Assembly: GCF_027797205.1 (NCBI RefSeq) | Contig: NZ_CP115607.1 | Location: forward strand, 682,001 to 746,000 | Direction of reading: 5' to 3' | Source of the DNA: Campylobacter sp. VBCF_01 NA2 | GTDB lineage: Bacteria > Campylobacterota > Campylobacteria > Campylobacterales > Campylobacteraceae | DNA length: 64,000 nt | Part shown: positions 40,936-49,451 of the stretch, piece by piece | Layout of the letters: each line of letters starts with the position of its first letter | Position numbering within the stretch: position 1 is the first letter of the stretch | Notes under the pieces: generated by a model | Told to the model about the DNA's origin: nothing | Seen by the model: the letters and a program-made list of their open reading frames with translations, nothing else | Database searches by the model: none | Program-made: the position numbers and the translations under genes

Positions 40936-41727
40936 TTAAAATTTCAAAAATTCCTCTTTGAAAATGCCTTTTAAATTTTCGTAAGGCACGATGATTTCGG
41001 GCTCGCCCATAGCATACGGCGCGATGAAATACGGCGCGAAGACAAACGCCACGCCCTCTTTGGCGAAATAAAATTCGCTTTTAAAAACGATATCTTCTGG
41101 CAGATTATCCACCCAAAATGTCTTGATAAACTCCGTAATATCGCGCTCTTGGCAGGCTTTGTCGCAGTTTGGCTGCGAGGCTATGATATCTGCGCGAAGC
41201 ATATCCTTGTAACCCTTGAAAATCTCCTTGTATAGGGGCTCCACGCTAACCGCGCCGATTAGGACATTTGTAATGTCGATTTTTTTGTCTGCGGCTAAAT
41301 CGTAGATGATATAGCTCGTGTGCTCCATGCCGTGCGCTCCGCCGGAATACGAGTATGAAAACTGCTTGATTTGGGCTAGGTTGCCGATTTGAGAGACAAA
41401 ACTCTGCTCGGCGCTAAATTCGCTATGAAAGTCCAAATCGCCATTTTGAGCCATTTCTTTATCGGCTTGGGCTTTGGATTGTTCTACTAAACTTGTGGCG
41501 TATTTTTTCGCGTCCAAGCTTTTTAGCAAAAGCGCGCATCTCTCGTCGATACTCTCGCCCTCGCAAATCCCAAACAGGCGGTTTTTTAGTAAAATGTCTA
41601 AATTTTCGTTGCCGGTTTGAACTAGGGTGTAGCTGTGCGCATCGTCTGAATACAGCTCCTGGGACTGAGGGTTAATCTGCGCGTAAGAAAACAGCGCAAA
41701 CAGCGCAATTGTGGCAAGTTTTTTCAT
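40936..41727 (-). CDS. Exported DUF3298-family protein
   Basis: A 263-residue protein with a signal peptide (MKKLATIALFALFSYA). The C-terminal half has YSGGAHGMEHTSYIIYDLAADKKI, the central motif of DUF3298 domains (also found in anti-sigma factor RsiV), and ends EPEIIVPYENLKGIFKEEF. Probably periplasmic; function unknown. Cysteines CEGESIDERC and CDKACQ could form disulfides. ATG behind AAAGGAAAA, 24 bp downstream of proS on the same strand. Confidence 0.78.
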   Translation of the reverse strand: MKKLATIALFALFSYAQINPQSQELYSDDAHSYTLVQTGNENLDILLKNRLFGICEGESIDERCALLLKSLDAKKYATSLVEQSKAQADKEMAQNGDLDFHSEFSAEQSFVSQIGNLAQIKQFSYSYSGGAHGMEHTSYIIYDLAADKKIDITNVLIGAVSVEPLYKEIFKGYKDMLRADIIASQPNCDKACQERDITEFIKTFWVDNLPEDIVFKSEFYFAKEGVAFVFAPYFIAPYAMGEPEIIVPYENLKGIFKEEFLKF

Positions 41728-41751
41728 TTTTTTCCTTTAAATTTACAAAAT

Positions 41752-43461
41752 TTACGCCAACTTTTCTTTAATCAAATCCAAAATTTTATCCACGCTAACG
41801 CTTTGTTTTTCTAGGTTTTTGCGCTCGATAAACTCTACTTCACCATTAGCCAAGCCTTTGCCGACTAGCAGGGCGTATGGAAAGCCCATAAGCTCGTAAT
41901 CGTTCATCTTAACGCCAAAGCGTTCGTTTCTATCATCAAGCAAAGCGTTAATGCCCAAATTTCGGCATTTCTCGTAAAGTTCGGTCGCAAAATTGACGAT
42001 ATTTTCATCTTTTGCATTTGAAATGATGATTTCTAGCGCAAAAGGCGATAGCTCTTTGCTCCACACGCAACCCTTCTCATCGTGGCTAGACTCGACTGCG
42101 ACTGCGACTAGACGGCTCACGCCGATACCATAGCAACCCATGAAAAATGGCTGTGTTTTGCCGTTTTCGTCTAAAAATTTCGCCCCCATAGGGTCTGAGT
42201 ATTTCTGTCCTAGCTGGAAAATGTGTCCTACTTCAATGCCCTTTGTAACGCGCAGTTCGCCCCCACAGCACGGGCATTTATCCCCAGCTTTGACTTCGGT
42301 TAAGTCTTTGAAGCGAGTTTTGTTAAAATTCGTAACCGCGCAACCGATTAAATGGTAGTTTTCTTCGTTTGCCCCAGCTATCATTTCGCGCTCGTTTTCA
42401 AGCTCAGCGTCTATGTAAAAATCAATATCTCTTGGCAGTCCAAATGGCCCGCAAAACCCTGGCACAAGCCCGGCTCCCCTAACTTCGCTCTCATCTGCGT
42501 CGATTAGTTCTAGCGCGCCACAAGCGTTTTGCGCCTTTGTCTCTTGCAAATCATCGTCGCCTCGCACGAAGAAAACCACGATTTTTGCGCTATCTTCGTA
42601 GATTGCTTTTTTCATCACGGCTTTGATTGTAAAAAATTTATCCACTTTGAAAAATTCAGCCACGCTCTCGATTGTTTTGGTGCCTGGCGTGTGAAATTTC
42701 ATCATACCCTCGGTCTCTGGCGCTTCGCAAGGGGCTGTGCGTTTAGCGCGGTGCGCTGCTTCGATATTAGCAGCATAAGAGCAGTTGGCGCAAACCAAAA
42801 TATCGTCCTCGCCGTTATCCGCTAAAACCATAAATTCCTTGCTTCCGCTTCCGCCGATTGCGCCACTATCGGCTTCGACGGCACGGAAATTTAGCCCAAG
42901 ACGGGTGAAAATTTTGGTGTAAGTTTGCTCCATGAGATCAAATTCGCGCTTCAAATCAGCCTCGTTTGCATGGAAACTATATCCGTCTTTCATCGTAAAT
43001 TCTCTACCGCGAAGTAACCCAAAGCGAGGTCTAGCTTCATCTCTAAATTTGGTGTTTATTTGGTAGATATGAAGCGGGAGTTGCTTGTAGCTGGTGATTT
43101 TATTGGCTACCATTAGCACGGCGCTTTCTTCGTTTGTCGGGCTTAGGACGAAGTCATTTTCTTTGCGGTCTTTTAGGCGCAAAAGCTCTTTGCCGTATTT
43201 GTTATACCTGCCACTTGCCTTCCACGCATCAGCTGGTGTAACCACGCTAAATGCGACTTCTTGCGCGCCTGCGTTATTCATCTCCTCGCGCACGATTTGC
43301 GTGATTTTGTTTAAAACCATTTTTCCTAACGGCATAAAATTATAAAGTCCGCTGCCTAACTGCTCGATAAATCCTGCCCTAAGCAAGAAAATATGGCTTG
43401 GCAAAATAGCGTCTTTTGGCGCTTCTTTAAATGTCGGTGCAAAAAGTTTGCTAAATTTCAT
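41752..43461 (-). CDS. proS: Prolyl-tRNA synthetase (bacterial type, with editing domain)
   Basis: Class II synthetase charging tRNA-Pro. Motif 1 surrounds GSGLYNFMPLGKMVLNKI, motif 2 is RDEARPRFGLLRGREFTMKDGYSF, and motif 3 FMGCYGIGVSRLVA. Between them, about residues 225-385, is the YbaK-like insertion that removes mischarged alanine. A C-terminal anticodon-binding domain follows (IISNAKDENIVNFATELYEK and DDRNERFGVKMND). 569 residues, full length. The ATG lies inside the end of hemA (11-bp overlap), so translation is probably coupled. The ispB-hemA-proS order is shared with C. jejuni. Confidence 0.96.
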   Translation of the reverse strand: MKFSKLFAPTFKEAPKDAILPSHIFLLRAGFIEQLGSGLYNFMPLGKMVLNKITQIVREEMNNAGAQEVAFSVVTPADAWKASGRYNKYGKELLRLKDRKENDFVLSPTNEESAVLMVANKITSYKQLPLHIYQINTKFRDEARPRFGLLRGREFTMKDGYSFHANEADLKREFDLMEQTYTKIFTRLGLNFRAVEADSGAIGGSGSKEFMVLADNGEDDILVCANCSYAANIEAAHRAKRTAPCEAPETEGMMKFHTPGTKTIESVAEFFKVDKFFTIKAVMKKAIYEDSAKIVVFFVRGDDDLQETKAQNACGALELIDADESEVRGAGLVPGFCGPFGLPRDIDFYIDAELENEREMIAGANEENYHLIGCAVTNFNKTRFKDLTEVKAGDKCPCCGGELRVTKGIEVGHIFQLGQKYSDPMGAKFLDENGKTQPFFMGCYGIGVSRLVAVAVESSHDEKGCVWSKELSPFALEIIISNAKDENIVNFATELYEKCRNLGINALLDDRNERFGVKMNDYELMGFPYALLVGKGLANGEVEFIERKNLEKQSVSVDKILDLIKEKLA

Positions 43462-44758
43462 TTTTATTCTCCATTGTTTTGCTATTTTCGTAGTCTAAAA
43501 ATTTTTCGTAATTTTCTTTAAGGGCGAAAATTTCATTTAACGAATTTGTCGCGAAATCAATCTCGTCCTTGCTTTTTAAATTTTTCAAATTTGTCGTTGG
43601 CGTGTGCAAAAATGATTTGAAAACTTGGTGAATTAGCTTCCTGGCTTCTTCTTTGTCGCTGTTTTTTAAATAGCCCTTTTTGATAGCTTTTTCTAGCTCG
43701 ATTTCGGCTATATCCCTGGCTTTGGCGCGTAGGGCCTTGATGAGTGGGGTGGCTGCTTTGGCGTTTTGGCTATCGAAAAACTCGCTGGTTTGCGCCCCAA
43801 TGATCGCATAGGCGTTGTGGGCCTGCTCCTCGCGCAAGATTAGGTTGTTTTTGACGATTTCTTCTAAATCATCGACGCTATATACGACGATATCCTCGCT
43901 TTGGCTTAGCTCTATGTCGCGCGGGACGGCGATATCGAAAAAGTAGCGTTTGAAATTTTTGGCTTCAATGATTTCGTCGGTGATTATTGGCGTAGCGGAG
44001 CTTGTCGCGCTGAAAAATAGTCTATTGATATTGACATATTTTTTTAGGTTTTCAAGGCTATCAAATTTCACGCCTTCACCTAGGCTTTTGGCTAAATTTT
44101 CGGCATTTTTTAAATTTCGGTTTAAAATTGTAATCTTCGCGCCACTTGCGAGCAGGTGTTTGCACGCTAGCTCGCTCATTTCGCCAGCCCCGCACACTAT
44201 GGCTTCCTCGCCTTGAAGCGAGCCTAGCTTTTCCTTTGCCATGGATACTGCCACGCTTGAAACAGATACTGGGTTTTTGGAAATTTCGGTTTTTGTGCGC
44301 ACGCTAGCGGCGCATTTTAGCGAAGCGTCGATTGCGCTTTTGATATCCTCGCCTGTGTTGTTGTTTTCAAGCGCAAATTTATACGCATCTTTTAGCTGGC
44401 CTACGATTTGCGTTTCGCCGACAACTAGGCTATCAAGCGAGCTTGCGACCGAAAAAAGATGATGAATCGCGCCATCATCATCGTATAAATCAGCCCTAGT
44501 TTCTAGCTCATCTAGCCCCACGCCACTGACGCGAGATAGCGCAAGTAGGGTAAATTTCGACGCAGCCTCATAATCGCTTACACTAGCGAAAATTTCCACG
44601 CGGTTACAGGTATTTAGCACCATGCACTCTTTGATACTCGCGTTCGAGCACAAAAGTCGTAAAATTTCTTTTTTTCGCACATCGTTTGTGAAAGATAGCT
44701 TTTCACGCACTGTAATGTCTGTGTTTTTGTGAGTAAAACTCACACTCATATAAGCCAT
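43451..44758 (-). CDS. hemA: Glutamyl-tRNA reductase
   Basis: First committed enzyme of tetrapyrrole synthesis by the C5 route, reducing glutamyl-tRNA to glutamate semialdehyde. The catalytic Cys51 lies in MVLNTCNRVEIF. Then come HHLFSVASSLDSLVVGETQIVGQ (read in parts), the NADPH-binding IVCGAGEMSELACKHL, and the helical dimerisation domain at the C-terminus. 435 residues. ATG behind TAGGGAG; the A of its ATG is also the last base of the polyprenyl synthase stop codon. Confidence 0.95.
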   Translation of the reverse strand: MAYMSVSFTHKNTDITVREKLSFTNDVRKKEILRLLCSNASIKECMVLNTCNRVEIFASVSDYEAASKFTLLALSRVSGVGLDELETRADLYDDDGAIHHLFSVASSLDSLVVGETQIVGQLKDAYKFALENNNTGEDIKSAIDASLKCAASVRTKTEISKNPVSVSSVAVSMAKEKLGSLQGEEAIVCGAGEMSELACKHLLASGAKITILNRNLKNAENLAKSLGEGVKFDSLENLKKYVNINRLFFSATSSATPIITDEIIEAKNFKRYFFDIAVPRDIELSQSEDIVVYSVDDLEEIVKNNLILREEQAHNAYAIIGAQTSEFFDSQNAKAATPLIKALRAKARDIAEIELEKAIKKGYLKNSDKEEARKLIHQVFKSFLHTPTTNLKNLKSKDEIDFATNSLNEIFALKENYEKFLDYENSKTMENKNEI

Positions 44759-45660
44759 TAAAACTCCCTATTTATCATATTTTCAGCGATTTGTATAAGT
44801 TTTTCGTTTTTGAAATCTTTTATCGCTTCTATTGCGCTAGTGCCTAAAAATTTCGCTTCATTTATGCAACGCTCGATGATTTTATACTCGCTAAATTTTG
44901 CCCTAAGCCACGAAATTTCGTCCTCGTTTAGCTCTTTTTTGAAAAGTGATTTTAGTTTTTCTTTATCATTTTCGTCCAAATTCTCGTATAGATAAATATA
45001 CGCTAGCGTAGTTTTTCCCTCTTTGAAATCCCCTAAATTTGGCTTTCCTAACACTTCGCTTGATTGCGTGATATCCAAAATATCATCGATTATTTGAAAG
45101 GCAAGGCCTAAATTTTTGCCATATTCGCCAAATTTTTCTACCTCCGCACCCTCGCCAAATTTCAAATACGCCGCACTTCTTGCCACTTCCTCGATGAAAA
45201 CGGCGGTTTTGTAATAAATCATTTGGGTGTATTTTTGGGCGTCGGAGTTAAAATTTTGCGACATTTTTACATCCATCATTTCGCCGATTGCGAGTTTGGT
45301 GACAGCCGAGCTTAGCGAAGTAGCGATGAAAGCGGGAAATTTGCAAAGCTCGCTGTAAGCTTTGGAGTAGAGTATATCGCCGAGCATAACGGCGTTTTTA
45401 GAGCCCTGGGTTGCGTTGATTGAGGGCTTGCCGCGGCGCATTACGCTTTCGTCGATGACATCATCATGTAGCAGGCTAGCAGCCTGAATAAGCTCGGTAA
45501 TAGCGCATAGTCTTAGGCTCTCTTCGCTCTCTCCGGCGATATTTAAAAGCAGTTTTGAGCGCAGTTTTTTGCCTGAACTAAGAGTCAAAAACATTTCGCT
45601 AGCCACGCTGTATCCGCAACTAGCGATGAAATTTTGCATAATTTGATCGATTTTGTCCAT
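44758..45660 (-). CDS. ispB: Polyprenyl (octaprenyl-type) diphosphate synthase
   Basis: Trans-prenyltransferase that builds the side chain of menaquinone. The first Asp-rich motif is LLHDDVIDESVMRRGKPS, and the second QIIDDILDITQS. GSKNAVMLGDILYSKA and KTTLAYIY are also typical. 300 residues, in the range for all-trans synthases. The chain length cannot be read from the sequence with confidence. Directly upstream of, and touching, hemA. The ribosome site AAAGAAAG is weak. Confidence 0.9.
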   Translation of the reverse strand: MDKIDQIMQNFIASCGYSVASEMFLTLSSGKKLRSKLLLNIAGESEESLRLCAITELIQAASLLHDDVIDESVMRRGKPSINATQGSKNAVMLGDILYSKAYSELCKFPAFIATSLSSAVTKLAIGEMMDVKMSQNFNSDAQKYTQMIYYKTAVFIEEVARSAAYLKFGEGAEVEKFGEYGKNLGLAFQIIDDILDITQSSEVLGKPNLGDFKEGKTTLAYIYLYENLDENDKEKLKSLFKKELNEDEISWLRAKFSEYKIIERCINEAKFLGTSAIEAIKDFKNEKLIQIAENMINREF

Positions 45661-45720
45661 TATTTCTTTCTTTTTTGATAAAAAATTTAGCGATTATAGC
45701 AAAATTAAATTTAATCCAAG

Positions 45721-46341
45721 CTAGAATTTATCGATAATCTCCCACGCTTGCTCTGGCGTTTTTGCGTTTTTTACACCCTCTCTAAACTCGCCCATACCCC
45801 AGCTTACTTGCAGATACTGGATATTTGCCCTTTTGGCGGCAAATTCGTCCTTTTTGCTATCACCTAAAAAAATCGCCTTTTTAAATTTGCTATTTTTCAA
45901 AACTTCTAAAATCATAGCAGGATCTGGTTTGTGCGGCACTCTCTCGCTCTCGCCCACGATAAAGTCAAAAAACTCGCTTAGCCCCGTAAATTCGGCTATG
46001 CTAGCAAGGCTAGCTTGTGGGGCGTTTGAGGCTAGGGCGACGAAAAAGCCAGCATTTTTGCATTTTTTTAGCAAATCCAAAATCCCAGGATAGGGCAGGG
46101 CAAATTTGCGGTAATTCCCCATATACACAGCCATAAATTCAGCCCCTAACTCCGCGCTCACGCTCGCCCTGCCATATAGCGCGATAAAGGGGTTTTGCGC
46201 GGGATCGTTTATCACGCTCATTATGTAATCATGCTCCAAAGGTGCGAGGTTAAGGCGGTTTCTAGTGAAATTTATACTCTCGCAAATGGCCTTTTTGCTA
46301 TCAAGTAGCGTGCCGTCCATATCAAAGATTATCGTTTTCAT
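45721..46341 (-). CDS. HAD-superfamily phosphatase (phosphoglycolate phosphatase-like)
   Basis: A 206-residue HAD hydrolase of the Gph/beta-phosphoglucomutase-like subfamily. Motif I is IIFDMDGTLLDS with the nucleophile Asp; motif II is VALASNAP; motif III is HKPDPAM; motif IV is FLGDSKKDEFAAKRA, which carries the metal-binding acidic residue. The substrate cannot be decided; phosphoglycolate is the usual guess. It overlaps the sirtuin gene by 20 bp, so the two are likely co-translated. Confidence 0.85.
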   Translation of the reverse strand: MKTIIFDMDGTLLDSKKAICESINFTRNRLNLAPLEHDYIMSVINDPAQNPFIALYGRASVSAELGAEFMAVYMGNYRKFALPYPGILDLLKKCKNAGFFVALASNAPQASLASIAEFTGLSEFFDFIVGESERVPHKPDPAMILEVLKNSKFKKAIFLGDSKKDEFAAKRANIQYLQVSWGMGEFREGVKNAKTPEQAWEIIDKF

Positions 46342-47035
46342 GCGCCTCGCCTTGCAAAAATTTTCTAATATCGCTCTCCCATTTTGGCGCAGCGGTTACT
46401 GCACTTTCGATGTAGCTTTTATCGAAAAATTTATCGATTCGCGAGGCGTCAAGGTTGTTTAAAACACTGATTTTAAAGTATCTTGTATAGCCTGCTACAT
46501 CGAGCACTTCCCCGCTCGTGCCGATACAGACGAACATTTCGCACTCTTGCAGTGCCTCGTATAAATCAGCATAGTGTGGGGCTTGCTCGCCAAACATAAC
46601 GATATTGTGGCGCATTTTAGGGCTCCCACATTTTCCGCAAATTTGCTCCTTAATTGGCGCGTAGCCGATGTTTTGGACATGTCCGCACGCCTCACAGCGA
46701 ATTTCGGGCAAAAATCCGTGCAAATGAATTACACCCTCGCAACCTGCGCGTTCTAGCAGATCATCGACATTTTGGGTTTGCACGACGATTTTTTCTCCAA
46801 ATTCTTTTTTTAATTTTGCGATTGTGTAGTGGGCTAAATTTGGCTCGCAACCCGCTAATTGCGCCCTGCGCTCATCGTAAAATTTAAGCACCTTCGCTCT
46901 ATCTTTTAAAAACCCAGGCACCGAGCAAACCTCTGCCACGCTGTATTGCTCCCAAAGTCCGCCACTCTCCCTAAATGTGCGAAGCCCGCTAGCTGCACTC
47001 AGCCCAGCCCCGCTTAAAATCAATACTTTTTTCAT
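46322..47035 (-). CDS. cobB: NAD-dependent protein deacylase (sirtuin)
   Basis: A Sir2-family enzyme that removes acetyl or succinyl groups from lysines using NAD. Seen: GAGLSAASGLRTFRE (NAD loop), TQNVDDLLERAG, the catalytic histidine in VIHLHGFL, a four-cysteine zinc site (CEACGHV and CGKCG), MFGEQAPH and GTSGEVLDVAGY. The class III bacterial signature Tyr-x-x-Arg is visible as FYDERRAQ. 237 residues. ATG behind GTAAAAAATG-type spacing with a weak ribosome site. It overlaps the HAD gene. Confidence 0.92.
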   Translation of the reverse strand: MKKVLILSGAGLSAASGLRTFRESGGLWEQYSVAEVCSVPGFLKDRAKVLKFYDERRAQLAGCEPNLAHYTIAKLKKEFGEKIVVQTQNVDDLLERAGCEGVIHLHGFLPEIRCEACGHVQNIGYAPIKEQICGKCGSPKMRHNIVMFGEQAPHYADLYEALQECEMFVCIGTSGEVLDVAGYTRYFKISVLNNLDASRIDKFFDKSYIESAVTAAPKWESDIRKFLQGEAHENDNL

Positions 47036-47062
47036 TTTTTACTCCATAAATTTTATTTTTTT

Positions 47063-47146
47063 GTGGGGGCGGCGCTCAGAGTTGCGATGGCCACCCGCCC
47101 CCGCGCCCCCACCAGGCCGACGCTAGTAGTGGCGCGCTTTGCGCGC
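47063..47146. other. GC-rich structured intergenic patch
   Basis: About 84 bp with roughly three-quarters G+C in an AT-rich genome. GTGGGGGCG (47063-47071) can pair with CGCCCCCAC (47104-47112) or, alternatively, GGGGGCGG with CCGCCCCC at 47095-47102. A second hairpin, GCGCGC-TTT-GCGCGC, lies at 47132-47146. A run of Ts precedes it. There is no open frame of note. It separates the sirtuin operon from the small orphan gene upstream. Confidence 0.6.
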
Positions 47147-47156
47147 TAATTTTACT

Positions 47157-47489
47157 TTAAAATTCATCGTTAAATTTGCCCTTGTGCTTCTCTTTTTTGT
47201 AAGTTTTTGAATTTTTGAGTTTTTCTAGCAAATTTGCCTCTTTTATCAGTTCGTCTTTGCTCTTGTGCGCTAGGACCGATTTGACGAAGTTTTCGAGCGA
47301 TTTCGTGTAGGGCTGATCTAAATAAACAGCTTCCACTTTTTTTAAAACTTCGTAGTTTTTTATCACGCGAATTTTAAATAAATTCTCGTCAAAATCATCT
47401 CGTTTCAAAATCGAAATTGCCGATTTTGCGAAGCGCTCTAAGGCGCGGATGTATTTGATACGATCGCTTTTTTCATTTATTTGGCTCAA
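47157..47489 (-). CDS. Small conserved-looking hypothetical protein
   Basis: A 110-residue, strongly charged, helical protein (DRIKYIRALERFAKSAISIL, LEKLKNSKTYKKEKHKGKF) without signal peptide or membrane span. The start is a TTG behind AAAGGATAAAA, as in several other genes here. No family recognised. It lies divergent from the metY unit and upstream of the GC-rich patch. Confidence 0.65.
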   Translation of the reverse strand: MSQINEKSDRIKYIRALERFAKSAISILKRDDFDENLFKIRVIKNYEVLKKVEAVYLDQPYTKSLENFVKSVLAHKSKDELIKEANLLEKLKNSKTYKKEKHKGKFNDEF

Positions 47490-47630
47490 ATTTTATCCTT
47501 TGAAATCAAAAGTGCGATTATACCAAATTTAGCTTTATTTTTTATTTTGCATATTTTTCCTATATATTATTAAAACTATATTTTTTTCAAAACACTTTAA
47601 ATAGGGAATTTATAAAATATATTTTCTCTA

Positions 47631-47659
47631 TTGACTTGTTTGTAAATAAGTGTTATAAT
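47631..47659 (+). promoter_or_regulatory. Near-consensus sigma-70 promoter of metY
   Basis: TTGACT (47631-47636), exactly 17 bases, then TATAAT (47654-47659), 32 bp before the metY start. A clear -35 is unusual in Campylobacter. An imperfect dyad around AGGGA (TTTAAAT...ATTTATAA, about 47596-47616) lies just upstream and could bind the Rrf2 regulator encoded downstream. Confidence 0.8.
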
Positions 47660-47691
47660 CTCTTTAAAATTTTAAATTTTAAGGAGGAAAG

Positions 47692-48984
47692 ATGGCGGAA
47701 TTTAACTTCGAAACACTAGCAACTCACGCAGGATACAGCTCTAAAGAGGGCTGTGGTTCTATGGCGGTGCCGATCTATCTAACCACAGCGTTTGACTTTG
47801 GCACGAGCGAGGAGGCGGCAGCTAGGTTTGCATTGCAAAGCCTTGGTCCCATTTATACGCGCTTAAATAACCCAACGGTCGATATTTTCGAGGCGCGCAT
47901 TGCAGCCCTTGAAGGTGGCGTGGCGGCGATTGGCACTGCTAGCGGTCAAGCCGCTTCGTTTTATGCAGTCGCAAATGTCGCAAGTGCGGGCGATAATATC
48001 ATCATGGCGCAAAAGGTCTATGGCGGAACTTCAAATTTAATGCTCCATACGCTTAAAAAATTTGGCATTGAGACGCGTATGTTTGACGCAGATAGCGCGG
48101 ACGATTTAGAAAGCTTGATTGATGAGAAAACAAAGGCGATTTTCTTCGAAACGCTTTCAAATCCGCAAGTGGCAATTCCAAATTTTTATAAAATTATCGA
48201 AATTGCCGATAAATACGGCATTATCAGCATTGTGGATAACACAGTCGCCACGCCAGTGCTGTTTAATCCTATCAAAAAAGGCGCCGATATCGTCGTGCAT
48301 AGTGCGAGCAAGTATATCAGCGGTCAAGGGCTAACCATCGCAGGTGCTGTCGTAAGCGGGGCTAGCACAAACAAAAAAATCCTAGCTAATCCAAGATATG
48401 CTGATTTCAACGAGCCTGATGAGAGCTATCATGGGCTAGTTTATACAGATTTGGTAGAAAATTTCGACATTTTCACGCTTCGAATTCGCCTTGGTTTGCT
48501 TCGCGATATCGGTGCGACGATGAGCCCATTTAGCGCGTGGCAGTTGATTCAGGGGCTTGAAACCCTAAGCGTGAGGGTTAAAGAACACTCTCGCAAAACG
48601 CAAAAAATCGCCGAATTTTTAGAATCTCACCCAGCGATAAAAAGCGTAAATTACCCAGGACTAAAAAGCTCGCCACTAAATAAATTTGTGAGCGAAAATT
48701 TCACCGAGGGGCTATGTAGCGGGCTTTTGTGCTTTGATGCTGGAAGCAGAAAAGTAGCCGATGATATCATGCGAGAGGTGAAAATTTTCGCCGTTGTCGT
48801 AAATATCGGCGATAGCAAATCCGTCATAACTCACCCAGCAAGTTCAACTCACTCGCAATCAAGCGACGAGGAACTTTTAAGCGCTGGGATTACTCCGGGG
48901 CTAATTAGGCTTAGCGTGGGGCTAGAAGACACTGACGATTTGATTAATGATCTTAAAAACGCAATCGAAAAAGCAACGAAATAA
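47692..48984 (+). CDS. metY: O-acetylhomoserine (thiol)-lyase
   Basis: PLP enzyme of the Cys/Met metabolism family that makes homocysteine or methionine from O-acetylhomoserine and sulfide or methanethiol. Seen: the N-terminal FETLATHAGYSSKEG, YTRLNNPTVDIFEARIAALE, GTASGQAA, SIVDNTVATPVLFNPIKKGAD and the PLP lysine 207 in VHSASKYISGQG. 430 residues matches MetY; cystathionine synthases are shorter. ATG behind AAGGAGGAA, the strongest ribosome site in the window. First gene of metY-rrf2-cysK. Confidence 0.93.
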   Translation: MAEFNFETLATHAGYSSKEGCGSMAVPIYLTTAFDFGTSEEAAARFALQSLGPIYTRLNNPTVDIFEARIAALEGGVAAIGTASGQAASFYAVANVASAGDNIIMAQKVYGGTSNLMLHTLKKFGIETRMFDADSADDLESLIDEKTKAIFFETLSNPQVAIPNFYKIIEIADKYGIISIVDNTVATPVLFNPIKKGADIVVHSASKYISGQGLTIAGAVVSGASTNKKILANPRYADFNEPDESYHGLVYTDLVENFDIFTLRIRLGLLRDIGATMSPFSAWQLIQGLETLSVRVKEHSRKTQKIAEFLESHPAIKSVNYPGLKSSPLNKFVSENFTEGLCSGLLCFDAGSRKVADDIMREVKIFAVVVNIGDSKSVITHPASSTHSQSSDEELLSAGITPGLIRLSVGLEDTDDLINDLKNAIEKATK

Positions 48985-48993
48985 GGGGAATAT

Positions 48994-49407
48994 ATGGCAC
49001 TTTTATCTACAAAAGGCGTTTATGGCTTAATGGCGATTTTAGAAATCGCCAAAGCTAGCGAAATTTCGCCGATTAGCATTAGCGAAATTTCAGATAGAAT
49101 TTTGGTTTCAAAAAACTATTTGGAGCAGATTTTAAACGGCCTTAGAGGCGGCGGGTTGATTGAGAGTATAAAGGGCAAAAACGGCGGATATTATCTCTCG
49201 CGCGATATCGAGGATATCACATTTGCCGATGTTTTCAAGGCTATGGAGAAGGACTTTAAGCTTACGAATTTGAAGCTATTAAACCCAAATTTAGAGTTTT
49301 TTTTCAAAGAGTATGATGAAAAACTGCTAGAAATTTTCAACAAATCAATTAGCAAATTTGAAGAATACAAGGAAGAAAGCACTAAATTTTTAGATTTTAG
49401 TATTTGA
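48994..49407 (+). CDS. Rrf2-family transcriptional regulator (CymR-like)
   Basis: A 137-residue winged-helix repressor: LLSTKGVYGLMAILEIA, ISISEISDRILVSKNYLEQILNGLRGGGLIESIKGKNGGYYLSR and ITFADVFKAME form the Rrf2 DNA-binding domain. The protein contains no cysteine at all, so it cannot hold an iron-sulfur cluster as IscR or NsrR do. It sits between metY and cysK, which recalls CymR, the Rrf2 regulator that works with cysteine synthase in Firmicutes. Regulation of this sulfur operon is inferred from position. Confidence 0.88.
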   Translation: MALLSTKGVYGLMAILEIAKASEISPISISEISDRILVSKNYLEQILNGLRGGGLIESIKGKNGGYYLSRDIEDITFADVFKAMEKDFKLTNLKLLNPNLEFFFKEYDEKLLEIFNKSISKFEEYKEESTKFLDFSI

Positions 49408-49451
49408 TTTGAGGCTGCGCACAGTTTCACAACGATAAAAAAAGGAAAAAA

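Noticed and set aside
47132-47146. GCGCGC hairpin as terminator of the small orphan gene
   Set aside because: On the minus strand it is followed by a mixed CCACTACTAGCG sequence rather than a T run, so it was left within the GC-rich patch entry.
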